From positions 501,501 through 565,500 of the forward strand of contig NZ_CP040106.1 in the NCBI RefSeq assembly GCF_005281475.1: a DNA stretch of 64,000 bases, in the 5' to 3' direction. The notes below the pieces were generated by a model. It saw nothing but the letters and a program-made list of their open reading frames with translations, was not told where the DNA came from and ran no database searches. Each line of letters opens with the position of its first letter. The first letter of the stretch is position 1. A program made the translations under genes and the position numbers. Below, piece by piece: positions 17,455 to 28,300 of the stretch. This stretch comes from Echinicola rosea. Its GTDB lineage: Bacteria > Bacteroidota > Bacteroidia > Cytophagales > Cyclobacteriaceae.

Positions 17455-19974
17455 ATGTTCGCATTTACTAAAATGTACTTACTAGCTTCTTTGATTTCCG
17501 GTTTTATCCTCCTACAATCTTTCTTTAGCGGAGGGCTTAAATTCCGCGGAAACGAACAAGCAATAAACCAGCGCACATCCTATACTGTTTTTGGAGGGCA
17601 TGAAGCAGAATTTTCGGATCATTTTGACATTGACTTCAATATATCCCTAAGCCCGGTCAAAGAAATCGGGTACATTCTAAGGATCAAAAACGGTGTGAAC
17701 AATCGGATATTCAATTTATTCTACGACAGCCAAGGGAACCAAATCGTTTTTAAATTTAATGAAGAGGGAAAAACCAACCTTATCGTAGCCAGAATGGAAA
17801 AAGCCCAATTGTTTAGCCAGCAATGGTTTGACATGAAAGTTTCCTTTGACCTCATCGGTGATTCTATCACACTTACCATTGATAATAAAACATTTACTAC
17901 CGAAAACCAGCAACTTCAAGACACCTATCATCCCGAAATTCTTTTCGGTAAAAGTGACCACATTATCGATGTCCCTGCTTTTTCGATCAAAAACCTATCT
18001 ATTCTCGGAAAGGAAGCCTACCATTTTCCCCTCTATGAAAACGAAGGCAATATCGTCCACGACATCAACGGCACCCCATACGGCAACGTCATCAATCCAG
18101 ATTGGTTGAAAAACTATGCCTACTACTGGAAACATCTGGCTTCATTCGAATCTGCATCCATTGCAGGAGCAAATTACGACGCCCAAAAAGAAGAAATTTA
18201 CTATTACAACCGAGATTCACTCTGGCGCTATAATGTCCGTTCAGGTAACATCCAAACTGTGAATTTCGATCAAAAATGCCCTGTAGAACTCATTTTGGGC
18301 ACCAATTTTATCGATAGTGTCCAAAACAAATTATACACCTACGAGGTGTATTATGACTTCCCTTACCAAGGTCCAACGGTAGCCAGCCTTGATCTGGACA
18401 CTTATGAATGGACCGAAGAAAGCCAGGAACAACTCCCTACCCAACTCCATCACCATGGATCCTTTATCGACCACAGCTCCTCCCAATACAGCATTTTTGG
18501 AGGATTTGGCAACATGAAGTACAGTAAAAATTTCTTTTCCTTCGATTTGAAAGACAAGGAATGGGGGCTTACCGAAGGGTTTACAGGAGATGTCATTGCA
18601 CCGCGCTACTTCTCTTCTGTCGGTTATCAACCTGAAAACAACGATTTATATATCCTAGGCGGGATGGGAAACGAGTCTGGGGACCAATCTGTCGGAAGGA
18701 AATACTACTATGACCTCTATCAGGTGGACATGGATACCAAACATGTCTCCAAGCTTTGGGAAATACCGTGGGAAAATGACAACGTCGTTCCCGTACGGGG
18801 CATGGTCGTAGTAAACGACTCCAGTCTTTACACACTCTGCTATCCTGAGCATTTCTCGGATTCTTTTCTTCACCTTTATCGCTTCTCCCTAAAGGATGGC
18901 AGCTATGAAATACTTGGAGATTCCATCCCTATCCGGTCTGACAAAATCACTACCAACGCCAATCTTTATTTTAACAAAGGACTCAACAACCTGTATGCTG
19001 TGGTGCAGGAATTTGAAGATGATATTTCTTCAGATCTAAAAATCTATTCCTTGGCTTTCCCCGCTATTACAAGGGAGGAGCTGTCAAATTTTCCAGCAAA
19101 ACAACACAGCAAAACCCCTTTATTGGCCTTGCTCTTAGGGATTGGAGCAATAGGTTTGGGGCTGTTGTTATACAAAAAGTTAAAACCAAAATCTCCGCCC
19201 CTCGCAACAAGTCCGAAGCAAGCAGAGGAAATAATCCAAGCTCCAAGGACTACACCGTCCGTACCGCCCAGTTCCATCCACCTATTCGGCAACTTTATGG
19301 TGCGAGATGCCAACGGAAAGGATATCACCTACATGTTCAGCACCCAGCTAAAACAGGTTTTTTGTCTTATCCTACATTACAGTCTATCGGAAGATGGGAT
19401 TACTTCGCAGCACCTCAGTAATTTACTCTGGCCGGACAAACCTGCAGACAAGGTCAAAAATTCCCGTGGTGTGACGATCAATAACCTACGCAAAACCTTG
19501 GGCGAGCTGAATGGAATAGAATTGGTCCATGAAAAGGGACACTACAAAATCATCCTCCATGAAGAGGCATATTGTGACTATGCAAGGTGCCTCCAACTTA
19601 TCGCTACCCACAAAATGGAAGACCATAGAGATGAGTTTGCCGGAATCGTATCCAGGGGAAAATTCCTCTATCTCTTGGACGATCCCTTGTTCGACTTATT
19701 CAAAGAAGAAGCCGAGACCAAACTAGAGCCAGCCTTGATATTGGAAATGGAAAAGAGCTTTGCCAATGAATCGTTTGTGATCACAATTTCACTGGCAGAA
19801 GCCCTTTTCAATATCGATCCTTTAAATGAAACAGCATTGGTACTCCAAATTAAAGCCATGCAGAAACTCCATATGATAGAAGACTCCAAACTTGCCTACA
19901 GGTCCTTTGGTGTTGAATATAAACATGCCACCGGCAAGGATTTTCATCGCTCCTATCAAAGTATCATCTCTTAA
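17455..19974 (+). CDS. Membrane-spanning kelch/LamG-like sensor fused to a winged-helix DNA-binding domain
   Basis: An 839-residue protein. A signal or N-terminal membrane segment (about 8-26) is followed by a concanavalin/LamG-like beta domain (about 45-195: FDIDFNISLSPVKEIGYILR, WFDMKVSFDLIGDSITLTID). Kelch-like blades follow (about 230-530: SIFGGFGNMKYSKNFFSFDL, NDLYILGGMGNESG). A single membrane helix (about 551-571, LLALLLGIGAIGLGLLLYKK) precedes a cytoplasmic OmpR/SARP-like winged helix (about 605-695: SIHLFGNFMVRDANGKDI, LSNLLWPDKPADKVKNSRGV) and a helical tail resembling a bacterial transcriptional activation domain. The layout implies a one-component transmembrane transcription factor: ligand outside, DNA inside. 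It is convergent with the GH76 locus, which has no other visible regulator, so control of that locus is a reasonable inference. Confidence 0.82.
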   Translation: MFAFTKMYLLASLISGFILLQSFFSGGLKFRGNEQAINQRTSYTVFGGHEAEFSDHFDIDFNISLSPVKEIGYILRIKNGVNNRIFNLFYDSQGNQIVFKFNEEGKTNLIVARMEKAQLFSQQWFDMKVSFDLIGDSITLTIDNKTFTTENQQLQDTYHPEILFGKSDHIIDVPAFSIKNLSILGKEAYHFPLYENEGNIVHDINGTPYGNVINPDWLKNYAYYWKHLASFESASIAGANYDAQKEEIYYYNRDSLWRYNVRSGNIQTVNFDQKCPVELILGTNFIDSVQNKLYTYEVYYDFPYQGPTVASLDLDTYEWTEESQEQLPTQLHHHGSFIDHSSSQYSIFGGFGNMKYSKNFFSFDLKDKEWGLTEGFTGDVIAPRYFSSVGYQPENNDLYILGGMGNESGDQSVGRKYYYDLYQVDMDTKHVSKLWEIPWENDNVVPVRGMVVVNDSSLYTLCYPEHFSDSFLHLYRFSLKDGSYEILGDSIPIRSDKITTNANLYFNKGLNNLYAVVQEFEDDISSDLKIYSLAFPAITREELSNFPAKQHSKTPLLALLLGIGAIGLGLLLYKKLKPKSPPLATSPKQAEEIIQAPRTTPSVPPSSIHLFGNFMVRDANGKDITYMFSTQLKQVFCLILHYSLSEDGITSQHLSNLLWPDKPADKVKNSRGVTINNLRKTLGELNGIELVHEKGHYKIILHEEAYCDYARCLQLIATHKMEDHRDEFAGIVSRGKFLYLLDDPLFDLFKEEAETKLEPALILEMEKSFANESFVITISLAEALFNIDPLNETALVLQIKAMQKLHMIEDSKLAYRSFGVEYKHATGKDFHRSYQSIIS

Positions 19975-20009
19975 CCCAACGGGGGGTGCTAGCAACATGA
20001 AATCCCGAA

Positions 20010-22211
20010 TCACCAGCTTAGCTTTACATGAATCCCTTCGGGGTCATTTTCAAAACTCAGGAAACAGGTCTTGCTGCCTTCATCCCAAGAGTCCTGTGCC
20101 TGCAATGCATCTCCATTTGTTCCCGTAATCTCGATGGATTTCACTTTTTCTGGCAGAAGAACCCTCATCACGTTTGTGGTGTTCAGGGGACTTTTGGTTA
20201 CAAACGAATAGCTGCTCTCGCCCACTTCCTCATCATAAACCCTGGCAGCAGTGGCCAAAACTTGTGGATTCTGTGGATTCTTGACGCTTTCGATATTGTA
20301 CAAAAAGGATTGCTCCCCAGGCTTCACATGCTTTTCATCCAAAACAGGAATCTCTGGATCAAACAGATCAACGAATTTACCCTTGGCGATATAAGGAGAG
20401 GTGTCTTCATTTTCATTGACAACGGAAATGATCTCGTAAGGCCCCCTTGTCAAGGAAAAGTGGTTTTTAAAAGTGAGCTTTTCCGAGATGGGCGCTGATT
20501 CGTAAAGCGTTTTGATGGTATTTACAAACTCCGAATCGTTGTTCTCTTCAAGTACAAATTCCTTCGGATCAGTACGCACAATGACCACTTTACCATTGCC
20601 AAAGGAAAACTCCCCAGCTTCAAAAGGTGCTTTTAGTCCCAGTTTCAGAAACAAGTCCTCCGAAGGAGCTTTGAATGTATTGCCATCTGTGTTCCACCAT
20701 TCCTGAACACCCTGAAATGCATCTTGATCCCTACCACAATAGACCAAAACACCTCCCTTTTTGACCCAATCGGCGATATGGCCATGGCTTTCTTCGCTCA
20801 TCGGCTTCATATTGGAATAGGACATGACAAGGATTTTAAGGTCTTCCCAAGTTCGCTTAAAGGACACATTTTCGATATGAACGGTCTTCACAGGGACACC
20901 ACGCTTGAGCAATGGCATGGTCTGTCCATAAAAATTCGACAACTGTGGATCGTCATATCCCTGATGGGTAGGAAAACGCTGAAACATCAAGGAATTGGAC
21001 ATCAAGACCCCGATTCCCTGCGATCCACTCACGTTATTGTCAGATTGGGGCATATCATTCAGTGTATTGACCATCACCTGCATTTGAGTGGAATAAAACC
21101 GTGGAATTGGCGCTTTCTCTTCACTGTCTGCGCTCGTCCTGTAGAGCCCTTCATATATCCGGTCAGGCCACGGCATCACTTCATAGTTTGCTACCATGGG
21201 ATACAGCAGCTGTGCCGCAAAGGTGGCCTGGTAATTTTTCTTATAATCAGCCCAGTCCCTAGGCCAATCTTCGATCGGATCCGTCAGGAAATACATTTTC
21301 CTTCCCGTCGGAGCTGTCATGGATTCCATGGAGCCATATTCCAGAAAAGCCGTTTCAAATACCCGCTCTTTGGCCTGGCCATTATAATAATTGGGCTCTC
21401 GCGAGGTGCCTGTCCAAACCTGCGCAATGTAACCGTCCACACTGGGCAAGGACGCAAGACTGGCTTCAGGACTTACAATCATCCATTGGGAATAATTTAC
21501 CAAGGAATGGGTGGGCACGTAACACCTCACCTCCATACCTTTGCTCTTGCCATATTCCTTTGCAAAGGAAAAACACGCCTCCACTGCGCGGTAATACAAG
21601 TGATATTTTAATTTATTGGCCAAATAGGTGTTTTCTGCGGATTCGTGCTGTGGCCTCCAGTCAAAGCCGTAATATGCTTTCCACTCCCTTTTGAATGCCT
21701 CACTGTAGCCCGCCTTGGCCCAAAACTCAGGCTCTTCAAGATAAATGGCATCTATCCCCGCATCAATCACCCGCTTGATTACCTTTTCTTTCAAATATTT
21801 GATGAAATTTTGGGATGGTACAATATACGGAACCATATGTCCATGCCAGAGTGTGTCTCCTTTTTGGGTAACCTGTCCTTCATCCAAGTGCCACTCTCCG
21901 TCCCACTCGCCTGTAAAATAGTCCTGATATTCACCCCAAGCGATCCCAGTCATAAAATGGGTCGTGTACCCTTTGTCCCGCCAAGTCTGGACACGTTCTT
22001 CGAACGTCATGTTGGCCTTTCCGTGATGATCTTTTACACTGTAAACGATCGCCACGTCCGCACGGACATCCGTTACTGGCTTCCAAGGATTGGAAGTTTG
22101 AAATGCTGTTTTTTCTTTTGGTATTCCCGGAACGTCCTCCCTTTGGGAAGGTTTGGCGCAAGCCAAAAGGAGTAGAAAAGGTATTGTATAGAATAGGGCA
22201 GTCTTTTGCAT
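20010..22211 (-). CDS. Putative secreted glycoside hydrolase-like lipoprotein, family not recognised
   Basis: A 733-residue protein with a lipoprotein signal (IPFLLLLACAKPS). Residues about 45-400 look like a TIM barrel: VAIVYSVKDHHGKANMTFEE, then AGIDAIYLEEPEFWAKAGYS, where the paired Glu residues sit at a strand end as in clan-A hydrolases, then VDGYIAQVWTGTS. Residues about 400-560 resemble the trimerisation-like (glutamine-amidotransferase fold) domain of GH42-type enzymes (GGVLVYCGRDQDAF). The last 170 residues are beta-rich. It is the last gene of the GH76 locus, 74 bp after the DUF3823 gene and separated from it by a terminator-like hairpin. It probably acts on the same glycan, but catalytic residues and substrate are inference. 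Confidence 0.65.
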   Translation of the reverse strand: MQKTALFYTIPFLLLLACAKPSQREDVPGIPKEKTAFQTSNPWKPVTDVRADVAIVYSVKDHHGKANMTFEERVQTWRDKGYTTHFMTGIAWGEYQDYFTGEWDGEWHLDEGQVTQKGDTLWHGHMVPYIVPSQNFIKYLKEKVIKRVIDAGIDAIYLEEPEFWAKAGYSEAFKREWKAYYGFDWRPQHESAENTYLANKLKYHLYYRAVEACFSFAKEYGKSKGMEVRCYVPTHSLVNYSQWMIVSPEASLASLPSVDGYIAQVWTGTSREPNYYNGQAKERVFETAFLEYGSMESMTAPTGRKMYFLTDPIEDWPRDWADYKKNYQATFAAQLLYPMVANYEVMPWPDRIYEGLYRTSADSEEKAPIPRFYSTQMQVMVNTLNDMPQSDNNVSGSQGIGVLMSNSLMFQRFPTHQGYDDPQLSNFYGQTMPLLKRGVPVKTVHIENVSFKRTWEDLKILVMSYSNMKPMSEESHGHIADWVKKGGVLVYCGRDQDAFQGVQEWWNTDGNTFKAPSEDLFLKLGLKAPFEAGEFSFGNGKVVIVRTDPKEFVLEENNDSEFVNTIKTLYESAPISEKLTFKNHFSLTRGPYEIISVVNENEDTSPYIAKGKFVDLFDPEIPVLDEKHVKPGEQSFLYNIESVKNPQNPQVLATAARVYDEEVGESSYSFVTKSPLNTTNVMRVLLPEKVKSIEITGTNGDALQAQDSWDEGSKTCFLSFENDPEGIHVKLSW

Positions 22212-22237
22212 GGGTTTAATGTTTCTAAAGTGAAGCT

Positions 22238-22268
22238 AAAAAAATGGGGGCGCAAATCGTGCCCCCAT
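22238..22268 (-). terminator. Terminator or attenuator inside the GH76 locus
   Basis: An 8-bp GC-rich stem (ATGGGGGC / GCCCCCAT) with a 9-nt loop, followed on the minus strand by seven T. It lies between the DUF3823 gene (stop at 22286) and the last gene (start at 22211), so the hydrolase-like gene may be expressed at a lower level by read-through. Confidence 0.75.
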
Positions 22269-22285
22269 CAACAAAATCAAAGTAC

Positions 22286-23098
22286 TCAATAAATCAGCAC
22301 TTGACGCGGCTCGTTATAGTTCCACCGTCTGGTACCGCTTCCCCTGGGGGTATCAAAGTTAATTCTGGCAGCAGCCCTGACAAAGACCATTCGGCCTTCG
22401 GGAATGGTGCCATTTGATTCGATCGTGATGGTCTCGCCCATCCTGGAGTTAAAGGAAGCCCCCGAAAATTCCAATTGGCTGGACCAGCGTTCATCTCTGG
22501 CACGGTAGCCCACTGTGGACGAGTAGCTCACAAACAGCTGAATATCGGTCACATTCTGAAAACTGTCGCTGTATCCTCCCATGGGTTCGATTTTTGAGCG
22601 AAACTCTTCCTCGGATACACCACGGGTCACACGAACTTGAGCTCTTATCTTTCCGTTGATCACCTCTGGCTCACTGACCCATTCCACTCGCAGAAACGGC
22701 TGTACTTCAAATGTCACATTGGTCACGCCCTTGATGTCCACCGTCTGTGTTTCATCAGCCAGTGGTACCCCCCGCTCATCTTCGCGGATAAGTGGAATAA
22801 ACGGCCCGTCAAGGCGAACATTATAATTCCCTGCAAACAACTTTGTGTTTTGGAATGTCCCGTCAGGCATGCAAAAGAAATCGGGATTGGGAGAGACATT
22901 GTCCCCCCAGCTCAGCTCCATCAGCCTGACACGAATGCCTTCACTCCCCTGATCGGTGAGCACCGGCTCTCCAGTCTCCATGTCCACCACTTCTCCCCGG
23001 AGTGTTTCCGCAGGCAGTTCGTAGTTATCCAGTTCAAACATGCTGCAAGAACTAAGTGAAACCAGCCCAGCCAAGATTAGGTATGCTATATTTTTCAT
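22286..23098 (-). CDS. DUF3823-family outer-membrane lipoprotein
   Basis: A 270-residue protein with a lipoprotein signal (GLVSLSSCSMFELDNYE). The N-terminal half (LRGEVVDMETGEPV, FFCMPDGTFQNTKLFAGNYN) matches the DUF3823 beta-sandwich. The second half is another beta domain (TRGVSEEEFRSKIEPMGGYS, VFVRAAARINFDT). DUF3823 genes typically follow SusD genes in mannan-type loci; here the gap is 32 bp. The likely role is an accessory surface glycan-binding lipoprotein in the SusCD complex. Binding is inferred from position and fold, with no ligand residue recognised. Confidence 0.85.
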   Translation of the reverse strand: MKNIAYLILAGLVSLSSCSMFELDNYELPAETLRGEVVDMETGEPVLTDQGSEGIRVRLMELSWGDNVSPNPDFFCMPDGTFQNTKLFAGNYNVRLDGPFIPLIREDERGVPLADETQTVDIKGVTNVTFEVQPFLRVEWVSEPEVINGKIRAQVRVTRGVSEEEFRSKIEPMGGYSDSFQNVTDIQLFVSYSSTVGYRARDERWSSQLEFSGASFNSRMGETITIESNGTIPEGRMVFVRAAARINFDTPRGSGTRRWNYNEPRQVLIY

Positions 23099-23130
23099 CT
23101 TTTAAAATTCTAGGTTATTGATAATATTAT

Positions 23131-25188
23131 TTATCTATTGGGTTGCTGATCGATTACCGGGCTCTTGGAGACCTCTCCGCCAGGAATGGCAAAATAGTAG
23201 TCGATGATATTGTATTCAAAAGTCTTCAGGCTTACCCACTGGAAACGGGCATCAAAGAAATACTGGCCGCTCTCGGTGGACAGGAATGGATACAGTCCTC
23301 TAAAGCGATAGCGGGAATTCATACTGAAGTCCTCTTTGTCGCGGGTTTCTCCCCAAAAACCGTCCCTTTGCTCATAATGCTGAACCCTCCATCGACGCAA
23401 GTCCCACTTGGTCTTATGCTCCAAGGCAAGTTCCTTTCTACGCTCTTTTCGGACAATATTACGGCTCGCAAGATCTGAAGAGAGCACCCCGGAAAGTAAA
23501 CTTGCTCCTGCACGCTCACGGATATCATTGATCCCCATAGTGGCTACTTGGAGCATATCCGATCCATCTGGAGACGCTTCCCCAGCAAGCCCCAACTCTA
23601 CGGCCGCTTCAGCCGCATTTAGCAGGATATCCGCGTACCTCATCAACACAAAATGCTGGTCAGATCTGCCTTCGCCGGCTTCGAAAGAAGGATCCGGGTT
23701 TAACCATTTACGGCCCACAAATCCCGTAAGGGTACTTTCTCCATTGTTATAGAAAGGGCCATTGGCGCCTGCTGCCGGAATCTGCTCTCCCTGAAAAGTG
23801 ACCAATTCCTGACTTCCCCCCTCCCTAGCACTGAGGAAAAGTTCTTTTGGTGACTGCGTATAAAGCGGCAATTGCTGATAACGGCTTTCCGCTGTAGCGT
23901 AAGAATAATCACTGAACAACGGCTTAACCGGTTCAGAACCTGTATACACTCCGGCCCGGATCTCGATTTCCTGATTTTTGAAAACATCTCCTGGGAAGAT
24001 GACATAAGCGCGAAGACGTGGCTCGGCATCCTCGAAGAAATCCATCGGGGTATCGTACATCAGGTAATCTCCTTCTGTATTGGTGGAGCCAGTGGTCACT
24101 TTGATCGTTCCGTCGGGATATCGGTCAAAGCCCTCAAACAACTCGATAAAATCCAGTGTCGGACAAGTACCCGAAGCCAATGGTGCCTTGAAAATAAAAG
24201 GTGCACTGTAAGCATCGTAACCATGGGTCGCCACAGGAAAATCATATTCCTTTACATAAATATTCTCTGGGCTCGTAGGATCGCTGAACATATCCACCAT
24301 GTTTTGGTATTGTGCCTCAGTATCGTCTGCTGCCCATTTTCTTTTGTAGAGCGAATAGCGACCACTATTGATCACTTCATTAGCGGCGGCATAAGCCTCT
24401 CTGAAATACCTGACAGATGCTGCTTGAGCGGATTCATCAGAAAAACCGATGACCCTGACGCCCGTCTTCAATCCCGTCCCTGTAAGCCTTCCCGGTACGG
24501 TTTCATTGTATTTTGCCACAGAACCTGCATAAAGCATGTCTTGGGATTTAAAAGAAAGTGCCACATATTTATTGGAATAGCCTGGCTTAGGACTGGCCGG
24601 CTGTAGTAATTCGATGGCCCTGTCATAATCTGCCAATACCTGATCCCACGTTTCCTCTTCCGTAGAACGGGGGATTTCCAAGGATTCCCCATCCCCGGGG
24701 TAGCGCAGCACCTCTGTCACCAAAGGCACTCCCCCGAATCGTTTTGCCATGGCCGAAAACACAAAGGCCCGAACAAAATAGGCTTCCCCCAAATAGTGGT
24801 TATAGGTCACCTCGGGAAAGGCATCTGCATATTCCGGCAATTTTTCCAACAGGTAATTGGCCTCTCTCAATAGGCCAAAGGCCATCCCCCAATAAGGAGT
24901 CCGCTCCCCAGTAAAGGCCGAACTGATTCCGTCCCGATTTACCGCTTCTCCGGTGCCTTCGATCCCAAGGGAACCCAGCCAGGAATTATACTCCACACCC
25001 CACTGGGCCATATATTTAAAGTCCTCAAACGGCATCTTGCTGTACATTCCGGCGATATATACGTCCATGCCAGACTCACTGGTCATGAGTGTCTCGTCCC
25101 CGATGACGTTGGGAGGAGGCACATCCAAGTCTGTACAGCTAGATATGTACAATATGCTGAACAGTATTAATATGATTCTTATTTTCAT
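23131..25188 (-). CDS. SusD/RagB-family lipoprotein of the GH76 locus
   Basis: The frame is open to 25311, but the Met at 25188 begins a lipoprotein signal (RIILILFSILYISSCTDLD), so 685 residues are annotated. Recognisable SusD segments: LGEAYFVRAFVFSAMAKRFG in the TPR-like helices, LMRYADILLNAAEAAVELG, and ERRKELALEHKTKWDLRRWR near the C terminus. It is about 100-150 residues longer than common SusD proteins, mainly in the middle. The SusC partner ends 132 bp upstream. Role by family: surface glycan capture and lid of the SusC channel, probably for alpha-mannan given the GH76 neighbour. Confidence 0.93.
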   Translation of the reverse strand: MKIRIILILFSILYISSCTDLDVPPPNVIGDETLMTSESGMDVYIAGMYSKMPFEDFKYMAQWGVEYNSWLGSLGIEGTGEAVNRDGISSAFTGERTPYWGMAFGLLREANYLLEKLPEYADAFPEVTYNHYLGEAYFVRAFVFSAMAKRFGGVPLVTEVLRYPGDGESLEIPRSTEEETWDQVLADYDRAIELLQPASPKPGYSNKYVALSFKSQDMLYAGSVAKYNETVPGRLTGTGLKTGVRVIGFSDESAQAASVRYFREAYAAANEVINSGRYSLYKRKWAADDTEAQYQNMVDMFSDPTSPENIYVKEYDFPVATHGYDAYSAPFIFKAPLASGTCPTLDFIELFEGFDRYPDGTIKVTTGSTNTEGDYLMYDTPMDFFEDAEPRLRAYVIFPGDVFKNQEIEIRAGVYTGSEPVKPLFSDYSYATAESRYQQLPLYTQSPKELFLSAREGGSQELVTFQGEQIPAAGANGPFYNNGESTLTGFVGRKWLNPDPSFEAGEGRSDQHFVLMRYADILLNAAEAAVELGLAGEASPDGSDMLQVATMGINDIRERAGASLLSGVLSSDLASRNIVRKERRKELALEHKTKWDLRRWRVQHYEQRDGFWGETRDKEDFSMNSRYRFRGLYPFLSTESGQYFFDARFQWVSLKTFEYNIIDYYFAIPGGEVSKSPVIDQQPNR

Positions 25189-25320
25189 ATGATTATAATT
25201 ATTCTTGTGGCCATATGGAATCTCGCATGATAAATAGCCATTGCTGTGTGTAACATGCTTTGTGATGCTCGATTTCATGATGTTATTCATTTTAATGTTC
25301 CAAAATCTCATCTAGCTGCT

Positions 25321-28300
25321 TTAAAATGATGCTGTCACTCCCAATGTGTAGGTTTTGGTCAACGGATACAATCTTCCCAGTGCATCCGCGGGATGTTCTG
25401 GGTCCACAAATTTCACCCCTGTAAATGTCAAGAGGTTATAGGCATTGGCATAGAATCGGATATTGGTAGAAGCACTCCTTCTTGGCCTTAGGGTATAGCC
25501 GATCTCGATACTTTTGAGACGCAAGTAATCTGTACTTACCCGGTTAAATTCAGAATTCCCGAAGGGATAATTCCCAGTATAACCGTAATATCCACTGATC
25601 CATTCTGTTTCAGGATCATATGGATCTGCCAAAGGATCCACCGGATGCCAGCGGTCCAGGTACTGCTCCAAAGCACCCCCACCGTTACTGCCCCAAATGG
25701 AATACAATGGCTCTTGGTACTGCATAGAGCCCAAAGCAGACCCTTGCAACAGGACGCTCATATCAAAATTCTTATACGTAGCATCAAGTGCCAAGCTGAA
25801 ATTTAACCAAGGGGTCTGGTCATAGGCGAAGGGATGCTGGTCCAGGCCATTGATCTCCCCGTCACCATTCCAATCCTCGTATTTGTAATCACCAGGCAAG
25901 ATGCCCCTATCCTTATAGATGTCATACGACCAGATGTCCTCCCAATCAGTGTACCGTCCTGCGGACACATAGCCAAACTGCACGCCTTGATAGCGGTTGG
26001 TCAGGTTGTCATTGCGCCATCGGTCGTAGGAATTGCCGTACGGCCCTTTTTCGGCAGCAATCAAGTGCTGCCTACGGGTGATCGTAGCGATTCCTTTCAC
26101 CCCATAGGAAACTTCGCCAATCTTATTTCGATGGGACAGTTCGAGGTCTATTCCAAACTGGCGGTCGCTGTTGGTATTTTCCCTAGGTGCACCTGTCCCC
26201 ACTACAGAAGGCACATCGCCCGATCTGGTGGAAAACAAGCCCTCTCTACGACGGTCAAAATAATCAAGGGAAAAGCCAAATTTACCCATCCAAGCTTCAA
26301 AATCCACCCCTACGTTAAATGTCTTGGCAGTCCACCAAGTGATGTTCTCATTTGGTACTACGACAGACGCCCCATACACAAATTCTCCGTTCAGCATATA
26401 GCCGGGAGCGTATTGGTTATAATATCCCTGTTGGGCGTTGCCACTGGTGGCAGGATAGATATAGCCGGGATACCAATCATAGGCCAGGGAACCGTCATCG
26501 GCTGTCATTCCGTAACTGGCCCTGAATTTAAGCTGGTCCACAAAAGACAGTGCTGAAATGGATTTGAAGAATGGTTCTTCAGATAGTCTCCAGCCTATCG
26601 AACCAGAGGGAAACCAGCCCCAGCGGTTGGTTTCGACGAATTTGGAGGATCCATCATAGCGGAACTGCACTTCGGCAATGTACCGTTCACCATAGGCATA
26701 ATTGACCCGTCCGAACATGGCCGAGTTGGATATCTCATATAGGTCACCCGAGCCGCCCTGCATGCCACCTTGCTGGTTTTCATTCATGCCGCCCACGAGG
26801 TATTCCATGGCAAAGGCCAGGTCACGTTGGGCATAAAAGTTGTCCCCTTTCCGATTTTGGGTTTCAAAGCCCAAAAGTCCCGAAACGGCATGAACCTTAT
26901 CGAAGGTACGTTTATAATTGATCAGAAACTGGCCCAAAAACTGCTGTCTGCTGAAAAGCTCTCTTCTTATCTGGTTAGGAGAGCTGTTGTTATAGAGCTT
27001 TGACACATAGGAATCCTCTACAGGATCATACATGTACTGATAATATTCCCTACGATAAATATCATTGTCATCTCCCCGATAGTCGAAACTCACGAGTCCT
27101 TTTGCAGACAGCCCTTCCAGATCACTGGAAACCGTACCAAAATCAAACTCCAGTGATGCTGAGGACTGAAAGTACTTTTGCTTGTATTTTCTATGCCCAG
27201 AAACATCTGCTCTCATCATGGCAATGGTATTCTGCTCAAGGTCCAGTCCTTCGTAGTTCAGCATGGTATTTTCCGGGTCTGCATAAGCAGGGAAAAGCAC
27301 CCCTTGTCTCCAGTAATTCCGAATGATATCCACAGCACTGGAATAGGGCGAATTTCGCTGATCGGCGACTCCGCTGAGGTTCAGGTTAAAGTCCAATCCC
27401 TTGGTGATTTCCGTGGTAATATTGGATCTTAGGTTGATTTTGTTGTAATTCATATCACCGGATTTGAAAATCCCCTCTTGGTACATGTATCCTCCGGCGA
27501 TATAGTACTGGGTCTTCTCTGTCCCTCCTGAGATGCTGATGTCATGCTGGCTTTGTGGGGCATAATCACTGACCAGCAATGCATTCCAGTCCGTCGTACG
27601 TCGGCGTCCTGTTCGGAACGCTTCGAAATCATCTTCCTGATAAATCAGGTTTCCTCCATTGATATTGTTCATGGCCATTTCGTTGTAAAGGGTCATGGTC
27701 TCGTAGGGATCAGCAAGCTGGGGAAACCCAGAGGGCACCTGCAAGGTATAAGATCCATTGTAAGTAACTACAGCCTTGCCGCTTTCACTTCCCCTTTTAG
27801 TCGTGACGAGTACCACGCCGTTTGCGGCGCGTGCCCCATAAATAGCAGCAGAAGCATCCTTCAGTACCGACACCTCGTCAATATCTGTCGGGTTTAGCCG
27901 CTGAAAATCGGCCATGGTACGCTGAATACCATCAATTACCACCAAAGGAGCGCCCAATCCACGAATATCCATGGAAGCATTAAATGTACCAGGCTCGGCA
28001 CTTTTCTGCCATACCCGTACCCCAGCGATCCTTCCAGTAAGCATATTCTGCGGGTTTTCATTCTTGGTACGGAGCATTTCGTCACCTTTTAGGTTGGCCA
28101 CAGAACCTGTCATGGTCACTTTCTCCTGCATACCATACCCTACCACCACCACTTCTCCCAGCTGCTGGGTATCCGGCATCATCTTTACTTCGATCACTGA
28201 CTGGTTTCCCACTTTGACATCTTGGGTGACATACCCTATAAATGAAAATGTCAATACCGTATCATCGTCAGGCACAGTCAAGGTATAGTTTCCATCAATG

